This document shows positions 9,423-19,838 of a DNA stretch of 64,000 nucleotides, piece by piece; position 1 is the stretch's first letter; every line of letters begins with the position of its first letter. This DNA comes from Corynebacterium sp. (GTDB taxonomy: Bacteria; Actinomycetota; Actinomycetes; Mycobacteriales; Mycobacteriaceae). Both the position numbers and the translations under genes were made by a program. The DNA is taken from positions 1-64,000 of the forward strand of contig JAUMTW010000005.1 in the NCBI GenBank assembly GCA_030531005.1, in the 5' to 3' direction. The notes beneath the pieces are model-generated. The model was not told the DNA's origin, made no database searches, and saw only the letters and a program-made list of their open reading frames with translations.

Positions 9423-10392
9423 GCAGGAAGCCTATGTGGCAATCGATATCGGCGGAACGAAGATCGCCGCCGGTTTTAGTACCCCGGGCTTCCCCGAAAT
9501 CTTTGCCCGTAGTATAAGGCGTACTCCTGAAGAAAATGTGTTGGATGCAGTGATTGCGGCAGTCCACGAAACAGTCACCGCTGCACGCGAGGGGGGCTAC
9601 GAGCCGATCAGCATTGGTATTGGGGCACCAGGGGTGATCGATGCTCAACAAGGGCAGGTCGTAGCAGCAGGGCCTACCATGCCCGGCTGGGCTGGCACTT
9701 CCATTGCTGCCGAGGTGGTCGGGGCCACCGGGTTGCCGGTAGCCGTCCACAATGATGTGCGCTTGATGGGCTTGGGAGAAGCCCGATTTGGTAGCGCGCA
9801 AGATTATGATCGTATTCTCTTTGTCTCTTTAGGTACCGGTGTGGGCGGGGCGCTGATTTATGCAGGACATTTACAGGAGGGCGCGCATGCAACTGCAGGG
9901 GAGCTGCGCAGCATTGTCGCAGCAGACATTCATGGCCAAGCAAGTGTGTTAGAAGATGTGCTCTCTGGGCCTGGGATTGCTGCAAGTTATAACGCTGAGC
10001 GCGACATGCAAGGACGGGGTGATGGTTGTGCTACAGGGAATACTGCCGATTTGGGCCTTCGCGCCATCATGCAGCGCTATCACGCAGGAGAAGAACTAGC
10101 CCGCTGCGTAGTACATGATTCCTGTTTCGTCGGCGGCAAAGCTCTCGGAGGTTTTGCTAGCGCCATTGATGTAGACGCCATTATCGTCGGTGGAGGTGTC
10201 GGGACGATCGGCCCAGAAATCATTGCACCACTTACCAAAGGCATCCATGCAGGAGCCTTGGCGTCCATGAAACAGGTTCCCGTTAGAGTAGCAAGCCTAG
10301 GCACTGCGGCTCCACTGTTTGGGGCTGCCTGGTACGGCGTGGAGTTTGGCCACCAGAATTACAACGAGACGTTGGGTCTTCGTTCTTGCTGA
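9415..10392 (+). CDS. nanK: N-acetylmannosamine kinase (ROK family)
   Basis: A 325-residue ROK-family sugar kinase that would convert ManNAc to ManNAc-6-phosphate. The phosphate loop AIDIGGTKIAAG is at residues 8-19, the catalytic Asp is in VHNDVR, and SLGTGVGGALI is the second ATP-binding loop. The usual ROK zinc cluster (Cys-rich CGCxGxxGCxE) after HATAGEL is not present; the region reads GELRSIVAADIHGQ, so this is a zinc-independent variant. ATG 9415 overlaps the nanR stop by eight bases; an upstream ATG at 9388 is inside nanR and less likely. Confidence 0.82.
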   Translation: MTKQEAYVAIDIGGTKIAAGFSTPGFPEIFARSIRRTPEENVLDAVIAAVHETVTAAREGGYEPISIGIGAPGVIDAQQGQVVAAGPTMPGWAGTSIAAEVVGATGLPVAVHNDVRLMGLGEARFGSAQDYDRILFVSLGTGVGGALIYAGHLQEGAHATAGELRSIVAADIHGQASVLEDVLSGPGIAASYNAERDMQGRGDGCATGNTADLGLRAIMQRYHAGEELARCVVHDSCFVGGKALGGFASAIDVDAIIVGGGVGTIGPEIIAPLTKGIHAGALASMKQVPVRVASLGTAAPLFGAAWYGVEFGHQNYNETLGLRSC

Positions 10393-10546
10393 TGTTTGGT
10401 GCTGGTCTAGCGACTGGGTTTTTCTGGGGGCGGCTGGGATCTGATAGCTGGGATCTGGGTGGCTGAGTGACTTTACCTCCGGGCTTACAAGTGAAACAAC
10501 AAACGATGAAAATAGACGATAGTAGATAAAGGAGTTATCAAAGCTC

Positions 10547-11248
10547 ATGCAAGCAAATGAATTCTTTGAACTCACTCGTGGGAGCCTCATTGTGTCGGCC
10601 CAAGCGCCAGACGGGCATCCGTTGCGCGATACCCGCACTATGCAATTTTTGGCTAAGGCGGCCGAAGGCGGTGGTGCAACCGCTATTCGCTGCGGTGGCT
10701 ATGGCGGAGTGGCAGATATCGCAGCCATCGTAGAGGCAGTGCATGTACCCGTTATTGGGCTCACTAAAGAAGGGGATACCGGAGTTTATATCACTCCATC
10801 GGTAGCCAGCGTCCAAGCAGTAGCCAAGGCCGGGGCAGCAGTTGTTGCCATCGACGCAACTCTGCGGCCGCGCCAAGATGGCTCCACTTTCGCAGAGCAA
10901 GTCGCTGCCGCCCATGATGCCGGAGTATTAGCCATGGCGGATATCGCAACCGTGGCCGAGGCAGAAGCTGCCCTAGATAGTGGAGCAGACTTCCTGTCGA
11001 CGACCTTGGCGGGCTACACCCCGGATAGAGAAAAAACCCCGGGCCCAGATCTCGAATTACTCGAAGGTATTCGTGCGGCAATCGGCACCGAGCCCTTTGT
11101 GATCGGGGAAGGGCGTTTCCATAGCCCAACCCATGTGGGACAAGGTTTTACGGCTGGCGCAGACGCCATCATCGTCGGTACTGCGATTACGGACGTGCAG
11201 TGGATTACCCAACAATTCGTCGCAGCAACACCTGCGGCAACCGGATAG
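10547..11248 (+). CDS. nanE: N-acetylmannosamine-6-phosphate 2-epimerase
   Basis: A 233-residue TIM-barrel enzyme of the NanE family, converting ManNAc-6-P to GlcNAc-6-P. Visible family motifs are ATAIRCGGYGGVADI, PVIGLTKEG (catalytic lysine region), AIDATLRPRQDG, MADIATVAEA and the phosphate-binding end VGTAITDVQWIT. AAAGGAG lies upstream of ATG 10547. A 154-base gap with a repeated GCTGGGATCTG separates it from nanK, but all four genes point the same way. Step three of the island's pathway. Confidence 0.88.
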   Translation: MQANEFFELTRGSLIVSAQAPDGHPLRDTRTMQFLAKAAEGGGATAIRCGGYGGVADIAAIVEAVHVPVIGLTKEGDTGVYITPSVASVQAVAKAGAAVVAIDATLRPRQDGSTFAEQVAAAHDAGVLAMADIATVAEAEAALDSGADFLSTTLAGYTPDREKTPGPDLELLEGIRAAIGTEPFVIGEGRFHSPTHVGQGFTAGADAIIVGTAITDVQWITQQFVAATPAATG

Positions 11249-11332
11249 TAGTGCAGTGTCGTAACGGCTGGTGCCTAGAACGACTCGATCGATCGTTTGC
11301 CAGCGGTAGACACTATAGATAAGGAGTACATC

Positions 11333-12112
11333 ATGGAAATCGTGATCGTTGCCGACAAGGCTCAGGCTTATAATATCGGTGCAGATATTTTTGAAAGCTA
11401 TGCTCGTAACAATGCCACCTTAGGGCTCGCTACTGGATCAACTCCATTGGGGTTGTATCAAGAACTCATTCGTAGACATAAAGAAGAAGGCTTGAGTTTT
11501 GCTGCATGCAGTGCCTTCCTACTTGATGAATACGTGGGGCTGCCCAAAGAACATGAGCAAAGTTACTACCGCACCATTCGCCGGGAATTTACTTCGCATG
11601 TGGACATCCCAGATGAAAAAGTCTTCTCTCCAGATGGCACCGCGGAGCATCCCGGAGAAGCGGCGCTCGCTTATGATGCTGCCATCCGGGAAGCCGGTGG
11701 TGTCGATGTGCAATTGCTTGGTATTGGCACTGATGGGCACATCGCCTTTAATGAGCCCACAAGCTCCTTGCGCAGCCGCACGCGATTAAAGACCCTACAC
11801 CCCGATACGGTCCGCGATAACTCCCGCTTTTTTGGGGATGATGAATCCCAGGTGCCACACCATGTGCTCACTCAAGGCATCGGTACGATCAGCGACGCCC
11901 GCCACCTGCTCATGCTTGCCTTTGGCGAAGCGAAAGCCGATGCCGTAGCAGCAATGGTGGAAGGGCCGGTTTCTGCCATGTGCCCAGGCTCTGCACTGCA
12001 ATACCACCCACATGCCACAGTGCTGATGGATGAAGCGGCAGCTAGCAAGCTAGCGCACACCGAGTACTACCAATATGCCTTGGAAAATAAGCCGGAGTGG
12101 CAGGACTTCTAA
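11333..12112 (+). CDS. nagB: glucosamine-6-phosphate deaminase
   Basis: A 259-residue enzyme converting glucosamine-6-P to fructose-6-P and ammonia. Motifs: [15 protein letters not shown] near residue 32, the catalytic Asp-Glu region LLDEYVGL, and the active-site segment [14 protein letters not shown] at about 128-141. ATG 11333 is chosen for its AAGGAG site; an earlier in-frame start at 11297 would add 12 unlikely residues. Last gene of the nanR-nanK-nanE-nagB arm. The intervening deacetylase NagA is not in the window, so it must be elsewhere. Confidence 0.92.
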   Translation: MEIVIVADKAQAYNIGADIFESYARNNATLGLATGSTPLGLYQELIRRHKEEGLSFAACSAFLLDEYVGLPKEHEQSYYRTIRREFTSHVDIPDEKVFSPDGTAEHPGEAALAYDAAIREAGGVDVQLLGIGTDGHIAFNEPTSSLRSRTRLKTLHPDTVRDNSRFFGDDESQVPHHVLTQGIGTISDARHLLMLAFGEAKADAVAAMVEGPVSAMCPGSALQYHPHATVLMDEAAASKLAHTEYYQYALENKPEWQDF

Positions 12113-12578
12113 AGCTAAGCAGCGTAACAGGGTTATAGCCGCGTGCTCATAGCAGGGATTGACGTCTTTATGGGGGGCTGATGTCTTTTTGGGACGGAAA
12201 ACTGCCGACGGGTGCGTGCATACATGAAAGCGTGGGGTAATGAGCCCCATTTACCGCCCCCGGCATTCACTGGTGGAGAGAGGGGCGGGGATGTTGCGGC
12301 GGTGTCTGGAGAAGACGGTTTTAGGGCCGTACTTGACATGGAGAAACAAACCATGAATACTGGTTGACGGACTTTTGTGCCCTTTGGGCTGCAAAATCCG
12401 TTTGTACTTTTCAACATACCTAGTTTTGTTGGAGGCCCCTCGCCCGCATCCGCGGCCGCGTATACCGTGGCAGCGAGCTGTAATACTACTGAGTATTACG
12501 GCGTCAGTGGCCCGAAAAGGCGCGGTAACGTGCACCGGGTGAAGGGAACCGCAACGAGAAAGGCATAAGGTCAATTTT
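12113..12578 (+). promoter_or_regulatory. leader and promoter region of the rpsH operon
   Basis: The 466 bases between nagB and rpsH have no convincing gene. A TTGACG at 12363-12368 may be a -35 box. A perfect palindrome (12480-12499) lies in the probable leader. The rest is GC-rich with no recognised riboswitch. Confidence 0.4.
12480..12499. promoter_or_regulatory. perfect palindrome in the rpsH leader
   Basis: GTAATACT and AGTATTAC form eight-base arms around ACTG, 80 bases before rpsH. It could be an operator or a small leader hairpin used for autoregulation by S8 or another ribosomal protein. Confidence 0.45.
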
Positions 12579-12977
12579 ATGACCATGACAGATCCAATTG
12601 CCGACATGCTGTCGCGTGTGCGCAATGCATCTAATGCGCACCACGACTCTGTGTCGATGCCTTCGTCCAAGCTCAAGGTCAACATTGCTGAGATCTTGAA
12701 GTCTGAAGGCTATATCGCTGACTACCAGGTAGAAGACGCCAAGGTTGGTAAGACCTTGTCTCTGACCCTGAAGTACGGCCCACGCCGCGAGCCATCCATT
12801 GGTGGCCTCCGTCGTGTTTCCAAGCCAGGTTTGCGCGTATATACGAAGTCGAACAACCTGCCGCAGGTACTCGGTGGCCTGGGCGTGGCTATTATTTCCA
12901 CGTCTCATGGTCTGCTCACCGACCGCCAGGCAGCCGAGAAGGGTGTAGGCGGAGAAGTTCTCGCCTACGTCTGGTAA
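12579..12977 (+). CDS. rpsH: 30S ribosomal protein S8
   Basis: A 132-residue S8, binder of the central domain of 16S rRNA. Family marks: [15 protein letters not shown] at the start, the region [10 protein letters not shown], and the C-terminal [12 protein letters not shown]...GEVLAYVW. Full family length. First gene of a six-gene ribosomal operon (S8, L6, L18, S5, L30, L15), the second half of the classic spc operon, which here is preceded by the sialic acid island instead of rplE/rpsN. Confidence 0.98.
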   Translation: MTMTDPIADMLSRVRNASNAHHDSVSMPSSKLKVNIAEILKSEGYIADYQVEDAKVGKTLSLTLKYGPRREPSIGGLRRVSKPGLRVYTKSNNLPQVLGGLGVAIISTSHGLLTDRQAAEKGVGGEVLAYVW

Positions 12978-12993
12978 TAGGGAGGAGACAAGT

Positions 12994-13530
12994 ATGTCAC
13001 GTGTAGGTAAGGCACCTATTGCTATTCCAAACGGTGTTGAGACCAAGATCGATGGCCAGTTCGTTGAGGTAAAGGGTCCTAAGGGCACCCTGAACCTGGA
13101 CGTTCCTGCCCCAATCGCAGTCGCTGTGGAAAACGGCGAGATCGTGGTAACCCGTCCAGATGACAACCGCAAGAATCGTTCCTTGCATGGTCTGTCCCGT
13201 TCCCTGATCAACAACATGGTTGTTGGCGTGACCGAGGGCTTCACCATCAAGATGGAAATCTTCGGTGTTGGTTACCGCGTAAACCAAAAGGGTAAGGACC
13301 TCGAGTTCTCCTTGGGTTACTCGCACCCAGTGCTCATCGAAGCACCAGAAGGTGTTACCTTCGCTACTGATGGCCCAACTAAGTTGTCCGTCAGTGGTAT
13401 CGACAAGCAAAAGGTCGGACAGATCGCCGCCATCATTCGCCGCCTGCGTAAGGATGATCCTTATAAGGGTAAGGGTATTCGCTATGAGGGTGAGCAGATC
13501 CGTCGCAAGGTCGGAAAGACGGGTAAGTAA
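12994..13530 (+). CDS. rplF: 50S ribosomal protein L6
   Basis: A 178-residue L6 with both RNA-binding repeats; starts [15 protein letters not shown] and carries the C-terminal signature [29 protein letters not shown] precedes ATG 12994. It sits at the base of the L7/L12 stalk in the large subunit. Spacing to rpsH is 16 bases, consistent with a single operon. Confidence 0.98.
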   Translation: MSRVGKAPIAIPNGVETKIDGQFVEVKGPKGTLNLDVPAPIAVAVENGEIVVTRPDDNRKNRSLHGLSRSLINNMVVGVTEGFTIKMEIFGVGYRVNQKGKDLEFSLGYSHPVLIEAPEGVTFATDGPTKLSVSGIDKQKVGQIAAIIRRLRKDDPYKGKGIRYEGEQIRRKVGKTGK

Positions 13531-13533
13531 AGC

Positions 13534-13938
13534 ATGAGCAATAACGAAAATAACGCAAAGCGTCTTCCTGTCGGTCGCGACATTTCCACTCGTCGTCGTG
13601 TGGCTCGTGCTCGTCGCCACGAGCGCATTCGCAAGACCCTGCGTGGTACCCCTGAGCGTCCACGCTTGGTAGTGCACCGCAGCTCCCGCCACATGCACGC
13701 ACAGGTCATTGATGACGTTGCTGGACACACTCTGGCAGCTGCTTCCTCCGTTGAAGCTGATGTTCGTGCACTCGAGGGTGATAAGAAGACCAAGGCAGCT
13801 AAGGTTGGCGAACTCGTCGCCCAGCGTGCCAAGGAAGCTGGCATTGAAGAAGTAGTCTTCGACCGTGCTGGCTACAAGTACCACGGTCGCGTTGCTGCTC
13901 TTGCAGACGCAGCTCGCGAAGGTGGTCTGAAATTCTAA
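13534..13938 (+). CDS. rplR: 50S ribosomal protein L18
   Basis: A 134-residue L18, the 5S rRNA-binding protein of the central protuberance. It has the basic N-terminal segment [19 protein letters not shown], the core [19 protein letters not shown], and the C-terminal [24 protein letters not shown]. Three bases separate it from rplF. Confidence 0.98.
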   Translation: MSNNENNAKRLPVGRDISTRRRVARARRHERIRKTLRGTPERPRLVVHRSSRHMHAQVIDDVAGHTLAAASSVEADVRALEGDKKTKAAKVGELVAQRAKEAGIEEVVFDRAGYKYHGRVAALADAAREGGLKF

Positions 13939-13978
13939 TGATCGCTTTTGCAATGAACATCAACGGAAGGAATGCGTA

Positions 13979-14602
13979 ATGCCCGGACGTGAACGGCGTG
14001 ACGGCGGACGCTCCGCCGACGAAAACCAGAACAAGAACGAGCGTCGCGGCGGTCGCCGCGATGATCGTCGCAATCAACAAGACGAGCGCTCCCAATACAT
14101 CGAGCGCGTCGTAACCATCAACCGTGTCTCCAAGGTTGTTAAGGGTGGTCGTCGCTTCAGCTTCACCGCACTTGTCATCGTTGGCGATGGTAAGGGCATG
14201 GTTGGCGTTGGCTACGGTAAGGCCAAGGAAGTACCAGCTGCTATCCAGAAGGGTGCTGAAGAAGCTCGCAAGAATTTCTTCCGCGTACCAATGGTAGGCG
14301 GCACCATCACCCACCCAGTTCAGGGTGAGGCTGCTGCAGGCATCGTAATGCTGCGTCCTGCTGCACCTGGTACCGGTGTTATCGCCGGTGGTGCTGCTCG
14401 TCCAGTACTCGAGTGCGCTGGCATCCAGGACATTCTTTCGAAGTCCCTGGGTTCCGACAACGCAATCAACGTGGTTCATGCCACCGTTGATGGCCTGAAG
14501 CAACTGGTTCGTCCTGAGGAAATTGCTGCTCGACGCGGCAAGACCCTGGAAGAGGTTGCTCCAGCACGTATGCTGCGCACGCTCTCAGGACAGGAGGCCT
14601 AA
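13979..14602 (+). CDS. rpsE: 30S ribosomal protein S5
   Basis: A 207-residue S5 with an actinobacterial charged N-terminal extension (rich in Arg, Asp and Asn, residues 1-38) before the double-stranded RNA-binding domain ([21 protein letters not shown]) and the C-terminal domain with [17 protein letters not shown] and [15 protein letters not shown]. It helps decoding accuracy on the small subunit. An AAGGAA site precedes ATG 13979. Confidence 0.98.
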   Translation: MPGRERRDGGRSADENQNKNERRGGRRDDRRNQQDERSQYIERVVTINRVSKVVKGGRRFSFTALVIVGDGKGMVGVGYGKAKEVPAAIQKGAEEARKNFFRVPMVGGTITHPVQGEAAAGIVMLRPAAPGTGVIAGGAARPVLECAGIQDILSKSLGSDNAINVVHATVDGLKQLVRPEEIAARRGKTLEEVAPARMLRTLSGQEA

Positions 14603-14605
14603 ACA

Positions 14606-14791
14606 ATGGCTTTGAAGATCACCCAGAAAAAGGGATTGGTTGGTGCTAACCCCAAGCAGCGCAAGAATATCGAAGCTCTGGGTCTCAAACGCATCAATCA
14701 CTCCGTAGTCCGCGAAGACAATGCTGCTACCCGCGGCATGATCAATGTGGTACGCCACATGGTCCTCGTCGAAGAAGTGGCAGGGGAGTAG
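14606..14791 (+). CDS. rpmD: 50S ribosomal protein L30
   Basis: A 61-residue L30 ([15 protein letters not shown].., ending [14 protein letters not shown]), of normal length, three bases after rpsE and three before rplO in the same operon. Confidence 0.97.
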   Translation: MALKITQKKGLVGANPKQRKNIEALGLKRINHSVVREDNAATRGMINVVRHMVLVEEVAGE

Positions 14792-14794
14792 GAT

Positions 14795-15241
14795 ATGAGC
14801 GAACCAATTAAGCTACACGACCTGCGCCCTGCGAAGGGTGCAAACAAGGCTAAAACCCGCGTTGGTCGCGGTGAGGCCTCCAAGGGCAAGACCGCTGGTC
14901 GCGGTACCAAGGGTACCAAGGCTCGTAAGCAAGTTTCGGCTGCTTTCGAAGGTGGTCAGATGCCACTTCACATGCGTCTGCCGAAGCTCAAGGGCTTCAA
15001 GAACAACAACAAGGTGTACTACCAGGTTGTTAACGTTGCAGACCTGGAGAAGGCATTCCCTAACGGTGGCGACGTCACCGTAGCTGACATCGTAGCCGCT
15101 GGCCTGGTACGGGCTAAGCAGCCGGTGAAGGTCTTGGGCAATGGCGAACTGAACGTAAAGTTAAACGTAACTGCACACAAGTTCTCCAAGTCCGCGCAGG
15201 AGAAGATTGAAGCAGCCGGTGGTTCTATCACCGCTGCCTAA
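14795..15241 (+). CDS. rplO: 50S ribosomal protein L15
   Basis: A 148-residue L15. The N-terminal Gly/Arg/Lys-rich arm ([28 protein letters not shown]) and the globular C-terminal end ([19 protein letters not shown]) are typical. It ends the operon; a strong terminator follows at 15268. In many bacteria secY follows directly; here a 600-base gap intervenes. Confidence 0.98.
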   Translation: MSEPIKLHDLRPAKGANKAKTRVGRGEASKGKTAGRGTKGTKARKQVSAAFEGGQMPLHMRLPKLKGFKNNNKVYYQVVNVADLEKAFPNGGDVTVADIVAAGLVRAKQPVKVLGNGELNVKLNVTAHKFSKSAQEKIEAAGGSITAA

Positions 15242-15267
15242 TCACTCAGCGCAATAAGCAAAGTCAA

Positions 15268-15296
15268 GCCGCTTCCCATCGTGGGAGGCGGCTTTT
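15268..15296 (+). terminator. terminator after rplO
   Basis: GCCGCTTCCCA pairs with TGGGAGGCGGC (one G-U pair) around a 3-base loop, followed by TTTT. It separates the rpsH-rplO operon from secY. Confidence 0.85.
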
Positions 15297-15841
15297 GCTA
15301 TTGCAGGCTGTAGTTCTTGCAGCACAACAATGGCTCACGCTGGCGAAAGGCGGTAGAACGCAACGCAATCACGTGCTGCAGCCCTAAAAATAGGAGGGTT
15401 GTTGAAAGGGCGACAGGCCTGGGATATCAGCGGTCCGGCGCATACGTTGGACCGCCCTCAAAGCGCGGCTTCTGGGAAATTCGCTCGTGTAATGCGCTAT
15501 TGGAGCGTTCGCTTGTAGCTTTGTGGCAGGAATTTTCATTCGCATCTCAGGCACGCGTTGCCGGGTGTGGATATCGCATTGAGGCGTTTATTAGCCAAAT
15601 GACCTGCATAAAAGCAGAGCAACGTTGACGCTAAGCAAAGCGGAGCTAGTTGCAATGGAAGGTACTAGGGCGAAATTGGATAGGTTTTCCTGAGCAAGTG
15701 GTGTGACCATTGCAGTATTTGGTGGTAAAGTTCAATGGTCGATAAGCCTTACCCGTGGTCTGCCTTGCGGTGGTATTGCGGGATAACCGATAAACCTCCG
15801 AGCACACGCTCGTATCAGCAAAAGGAAGCCAGGAGGCCCTA
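15297..15841. other. gap between rplO and secY
   Basis: About 545 bases without a credible gene; a 103-residue frame at 15317-15628 has no protein-like pattern. A seven-base inverted repeat, GCGGTCC (15430-15436) with GGACCGC (15449-15455), is present. The secY promoter must lie in the last 150 bases; I could not fix its boxes with confidence. Confidence 0.4.
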
Positions 15842-17164
15842 GTGTCCGCCATCGCACAGGCGTTAAAGGATCCGGATCTTCGTAAGAAGATTCTGATTAC
15901 CTTAGCTCTCATTATTCTCTACCGCATTGGCGCGCAGATCCCCTCGCCCGGTGTGGATTACAACGCGATTAGCGACCGGCTGCGGGACTTGACCCAGGAC
16001 AGCTCTAATCTTTACTCGATGATTAGTCTGTTCTCGGGCGGTGCGCTGCTGCAGTTGTCCATCTTCGCAATTGGTGTGATGCCATACATCACTGCAGCGA
16101 TTATCGTACAGCTGCTCACGGTCGTGATTCCGCGCTTTGAAGAGCTCAAGAGGGAAGGTCAGTCTGGCCAGGCCAAGATGGACCAATACACTCGCTATCT
16201 AACCGTGGCTCTGGCGTTGCTGCAGTCTGCAGGCATCGTTGCGTTGGCAGATCGCAACCAGCTTCTAGGCTCTGGATTCAACGTGCTGGTACCAGACCGC
16301 AACACCTGGACCTTGATTGTCTTGGTTCTCACCATGACCGCCGGTGCGGTCCTGGTGATGTGGTTCGGTGAGATCATTACCGAGCGCGGTGTTGGCAATG
16401 GTATGTCCCTGCTGATTTTCGCTGGCATTTCAACCCGCATTCCTTCCGACGGTGCGAACATCCTCAATAGCTCCGGTGGGGTAGCGTTCACCGTAGTATT
16501 GGTGGCTGTCATCATCCTTGTTATTGGTGTGGTCTTCGTGGAACAGGGGCAGCGTCGCATTCCAGTGCAGTACGCAAAGCGCATGGTGGGGCGGCGCCAA
16601 TACGGCGGGACCTCCACGTACCTGCCGCTGAAAGTCAACCAGGCTGGCGTTATTCCTGTGATCTTCTCCTCCTCCCTGATTATGCTTCCAGTACTAATCA
16701 CTGAAATCATCCAAGGTGGTAGCGCTGGTGTTACTGATAACTGGTGGCAGCGCAACGTGATTGCACACCTGACCAACCCAGCTTCGTACCCGTACATTAT
16801 TTTGTACTTCGCGCTGATCATCTTCTTCTCCTACTTCTACGTCTCGGTGCAGTATGACCCATACGAGCAGGCAGAGAACATGAAGAAGTACGGAGGCTTC
16901 ATCCCGGGTATCCGCCCCGGCCGACCAACTGGTCAATACCTGGCGTACGTGATGAACCGTCTGCTATTCGTCGGCTCCATCTACCTAGCTGTGATCGCCG
17001 TGCTCCCTAATATTGCACTCGACTTTGGCATCTCAGCAGGCTCGGCAAGTGTGACACCATTCGGCGGTACCGCCATTTTGATTATGGTTTCGGTAGCATT
17101 GACTACGGTGAAGCAGATTGAATCCCAACTGCTTCAAAGCAACTATGAAGGGCTTTTGAAATAA
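15842..17164 (+). CDS. secY: protein translocase subunit SecY
   Basis: A 440-residue membrane protein forming the Sec channel with SecE and SecG. About ten transmembrane helices are visible, with the family phrases [22 protein letters not shown] near residue 70 and NPYEQ-type loop [23 protein letters not shown] near 338-360. GTG 15842 has AGGAGG upstream. The stop overlaps the adk start by one base, so secY and adk are coupled. Confidence 0.98.
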   Translation: MSAIAQALKDPDLRKKILITLALIILYRIGAQIPSPGVDYNAISDRLRDLTQDSSNLYSMISLFSGGALLQLSIFAIGVMPYITAAIIVQLLTVVIPRFEELKREGQSGQAKMDQYTRYLTVALALLQSAGIVALADRNQLLGSGFNVLVPDRNTWTLIVLVLTMTAGAVLVMWFGEIITERGVGNGMSLLIFAGISTRIPSDGANILNSSGGVAFTVVLVAVIILVIGVVFVEQGQRRIPVQYAKRMVGRRQYGGTSTYLPLKVNQAGVIPVIFSSSLIMLPVLITEIIQGGSAGVTDNWWQRNVIAHLTNPASYPYIILYFALIIFFSYFYVSVQYDPYEQAENMKKYGGFIPGIRPGRPTGQYLAYVMNRLLFVGSIYLAVIAVLPNIALDFGISAGSASVTPFGGTAILIMVSVALTTVKQIESQLLQSNYEGLLK

Positions 17165-17712
17165 TGCGACTCGTACTTCTTGGACCTCCCGGTGCCGGTA
17201 AGGGCACTCAAGCAGTGATACTGAGTGAAAAGCTTGGCATCCCACACATCTCGACCGGCGATCTCTTCCGCGCCAATATGAGCGAAGGCACCGAACTGGG
17301 CAAGGAAGCTCAGGAATACATGAACGCCGGTAAGCTCGTTCCAACCGAGGTGACCGCCAAGATGGTCAAGGCTCGCCTGGAAGAGGCGGATGCCAAGGAC
17401 GGGTTCTTGTTGGACGGCTTCCCACGCACCGTGGAGCAAGCGGAAATCTTGGCACGCTTCCTTGAGGAATTCGGAACCAAGTTGGATGCAGTTGTGAACT
17501 ACCAGGTTTCTGAGGACGTTGTTGTTGAGCGCATGCTGGCACGCGGACGATCCGATGATAATGAGCAAACCATCCGCACCCGCTTGGAGGTCTACCGCGA
17601 GGAGACCGCACCACTCATCGAGCATTACGGTGCAGAGATCCGCAACATTGAAGCAGAAGGCACCGTGGAAGAAATTAGCGAGCGCACGCTGGCTGCGCTC
17701 GGTGTGAACTAG
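17164..17712 (+). CDS. adk: adenylate kinase, short form
   Basis: A 182-residue enzyme interconverting ATP+AMP and 2 ADP. The P-loop [11 protein letters not shown] begins at residue 7, followed by [10 protein letters not shown] (AMP site) and [14 protein letters not shown]. The LID region is the short type ([19 protein letters not shown]) with no zinc cysteines, as in other corynebacteria. Start overlaps the secY stop. Confidence 0.97.
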   Translation: MRLVLLGPPGAGKGTQAVILSEKLGIPHISTGDLFRANMSEGTELGKEAQEYMNAGKLVPTEVTAKMVKARLEEADAKDGFLLDGFPRTVEQAEILARFLEEFGTKLDAVVNYQVSEDVVVERMLARGRSDDNEQTIRTRLEVYREETAPLIEHYGAEIRNIEAEGTVEEISERTLAALGVN

Positions 17713-17795
17713 ACTCTGTGTCTTATCGGCTGTGTGCCTTTGGGTTGCGGCCGTGGGGCGATACAGCAGCTGTGCTGGTCATACGGACTTGAAAT

Positions 17796-17829
17796 AAGAG
17801 TCGGGCTGAACGATGAGCCCGACTCTTTT
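17796..17829 (+). terminator. terminator between adk and map
   Basis: AAGAGTCGGGCT (17796-17807) and AGCCCGACTCTT form a 12-base perfect stem with TTTT at the end. It lies only 28 bases before the map start, so map probably relies on read-through or a promoter just upstream of or inside the hairpin. Confidence 0.85.
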
Positions 17830-17856
17830 GCTTCGAAAAGAAAGATTGCTGAACTT

Positions 17857-18654
17857 ATGGGTTTTCGTCGGAAGAACAAGACCATCCCCGCCAAGACTCC
17901 TGGTGAGCTTGATGCCATGCAAGCGGCAGGCGAGATCGTCGGTCAAGCGTTGACCAACATTCGTGCTGCCGCCAAAGCTGGTATGAGCACCTTGGATCTC
18001 AATGAAATTGCAGAATCCACTATCCGAGATGCTGGTGCCACCCCAACGTTCTTGGGCTATCAAGGATTTCCCGCGAGCATTTGTGCCAGTGTGAATGAGC
18101 AAATCGTGCATGGTATCCCGAATGCCAAGCAGGTGCTCGCCACAGGCGACCTCGTTTCTATTGATTGCGGTGCAACCTTGGATGGCTGGGTGGGCGACTC
18201 GGCATTGAGTTTCGGCATTGGAGAATTGGCCGCTGATGTGCAAGCGCTCAATGATGCGACGGCCTTTGTGTTGGCTGAGGGGCTTAAAGCAATGGTGCCT
18301 GGAAACCATCTCACCGATGTTTCGCATGCCCTAGAAGTTGCAACGTATCGCGCCGAACAAAAGTTTGGAGTAGAACTTGGCATCGTCGATGGATATGGCG
18401 GACATGGGATTGGCCATACCATGCACGAAGACCCATATCTGGCGAATGAGGGAAAGCCTGGACGTGGCCCGGTAATCCAAGAAGGTTCTGTGCTAGCGAT
18501 TGAGCCGATGCTGACTTTGGGATCGCCTTTCTCGGTGGTCTTGGAAGATGAGTGGACTGTAGTTTCGGACGATGGTTCCTGTGCCTCGCACTGGGAGCAC
18601 ACCGTTGCAGCCACTGCAGGAGGCCCGCGGATTTTAACGCCGCGCCCGGAGTAG
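17857..18654 (+). CDS. map: methionine aminopeptidase type I
   Basis: A 265-residue cytosolic metallopeptidase removing N-terminal Met. Metal ligands can be seen in [18 protein letters not shown] (two Asp), [11 protein letters not shown] (His), AIEPMLT (Glu) and the last Glu near [19 protein letters not shown]. The start at ATG 17857 (MGFRRKNK) is chosen over upstream in-frame codons because those would put the terminator at 17796 inside the coding region. Confidence 0.95.
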   Translation: MGFRRKNKTIPAKTPGELDAMQAAGEIVGQALTNIRAAAKAGMSTLDLNEIAESTIRDAGATPTFLGYQGFPASICASVNEQIVHGIPNAKQVLATGDLVSIDCGATLDGWVGDSALSFGIGELAADVQALNDATAFVLAEGLKAMVPGNHLTDVSHALEVATYRAEQKFGVELGIVDGYGGHGIGHTMHEDPYLANEGKPGRGPVIQEGSVLAIEPMLTLGSPFSVVLEDEWTVVSDDGSCASHWEHTVAATAGGPRILTPRPE

Positions 18655-18685
18655 GGGTGTGTGGGGGCTGATTATCCTAGCTACC

Positions 18686-18723
18686 ACCGATGGTTCTTTG
18701 CGAACCATCGGTATTTTCTTTTT
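18686..18723 (+). terminator. terminator after map
   Basis: ACCGATGGTTC and GAACCATCGGT form an 11-base perfect stem with a 5-base loop, then ATTTTCTTTTT. The stem sequence resembles the dispersed ACCATCGGT motif found elsewhere in the window. Confidence 0.85.
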
Positions 18724-19066
18724 ATGCGGCCCGCTGCCACATAGAAAGACGAGTGGCGGCGCACTTCGGTGACGGACGGTCATTATGAGGCTTTGCGTTT
18801 GGTTCCAGCTACGGGAAACGTGGGATGAGGCAGAAGGGTAGGGAAGAAGGCGGGCGGTGCAGAATCAGTGCAGGTGGATAAATCTTGTGTATGTTTCCGG
18901 TCGTGTTGATTTGACAGTAGCCTGACTTGTGCTTTTCTACATAGCCTTGTAAAGTTGACCGTTGGCGTTTACTACACCTGTTAACGCCGGGTAGACTGTT
19001 CCCATTATGCAGCGTGCGCACCAGGCAATTTGGCGCAAACGCTGGGAAGAAAGAGGCATTTAGCGT
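18724..19066. promoter_or_regulatory. upstream region of infA
   Basis: No gene in these 343 bases. TAGACT at 18992-18997 is a likely -10 box for infA. It is preceded by an inverted repeat, GGCGTT...AACGCC at 18964-18988, that would overlap the promoter and could be an operator. Confidence 0.45.
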
Positions 19067-19285
19067 ATGGCTAAAGAAGGCGCAATTGAGGTTGAGGGTC
19101 GCATCGTCGAGCCTTTGCCGAATGCAATGTTCCGTGTCGAGCTCGACAACGGCCACAAAGTTCTTGCTCACATCAGTGGCAAGATGCGTCAGCACTACAT
19201 TCGTATTCTTCCCGAGGATCGCGTCGTGGTGGAGCTTTCACCTTACGACTTGACCCGTGGACGCATCGTTTACCGCTACAAGTAA
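19067..19285 (+). CDS. infA: translation initiation factor IF-1
   Basis: A 72-residue IF-1, an OB-fold protein that binds the ribosomal A site during initiation. Sequence [17 protein letters not shown]..., with [13 protein letters not shown] and the end RGRIVYRYK, is diagnostic. Transcribed from its own upstream region and followed at 180 bases by rpsM. Confidence 0.97.
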   Translation: MAKEGAIEVEGRIVEPLPNAMFRVELDNGHKVLAHISGKMRQHYIRILPEDRVVVELSPYDLTRGRIVYRYK

Positions 19286-19466
19286 GACTAAAGCCTCCAT
19301 ACTCCAACAGGTGCACTATTTTTCGTGCGGCCTTCCCACCTTCGGCAACGATGGCTGAAGCCTGCTGCATGTGCATCCATCGTCCGGCGCCGACCGGGCA
19401 AAGTATGCATTCCGAGTAGGACGAGTATGGAGAAAACCATCGTAAAAACCGGAAAGGTACTGCCAC

Positions 19467-19835
19467 ATGGCACGTCTCGCTGGTGTGGACCTCCCACGCA
19501 ATAAGCGCATGGAGGTTGCACTCACTTACATCTACGGCATCGGCCCTGCCCGTGCCAAGGAGCTGCTGGAAAAGACTGGCATTTCTCCTGACCTGCGTAC
19601 CGATAACCTGACTGATGAGCAGGTTTCGGCTTTGCGTGACGTTATTGAAGCTACCTGGAAGGTGGAGGGTGACCTTCGCCGCCAGGTTCAGGCTGATATT
19701 CGTCGCAAGATTGAAATTGGCTGCTACCAGGGTCTGCGCCACCGTCGTGGTCTACCCGTTCGCGGTCAGCGTACTAAGACCAACGCTCGTACGCGTAAGG
19801 GTCCTAAGAAGACTATCGCCGGAAAGAAGAAGTAA
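19467..19835 (+). CDS. rpsM: 30S ribosomal protein S13
   Basis: A 122-residue S13 from the small-subunit head. [26 protein letters not shown] at the start, and [23 protein letters not shown] near the end. First gene of the alpha operon (S13, S11, S4, RNA polymerase alpha, L17). AAAGG lies upstream of ATG 19467. Confidence 0.98.
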   Translation: MARLAGVDLPRNKRMEVALTYIYGIGPARAKELLEKTGISPDLRTDNLTDEQVSALRDVIEATWKVEGDLRRQVQADIRRKIEIGCYQGLRHRRGLPVRGQRTKTNARTRKGPKKTIAGKKK

Positions 19836-19838
19836 TAC

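Noticed and set aside
15317..15628. A 103-codon frame between rplO and secY.
   Set aside because: No ribosome binding site, irregular composition and no pattern of a protein domain.
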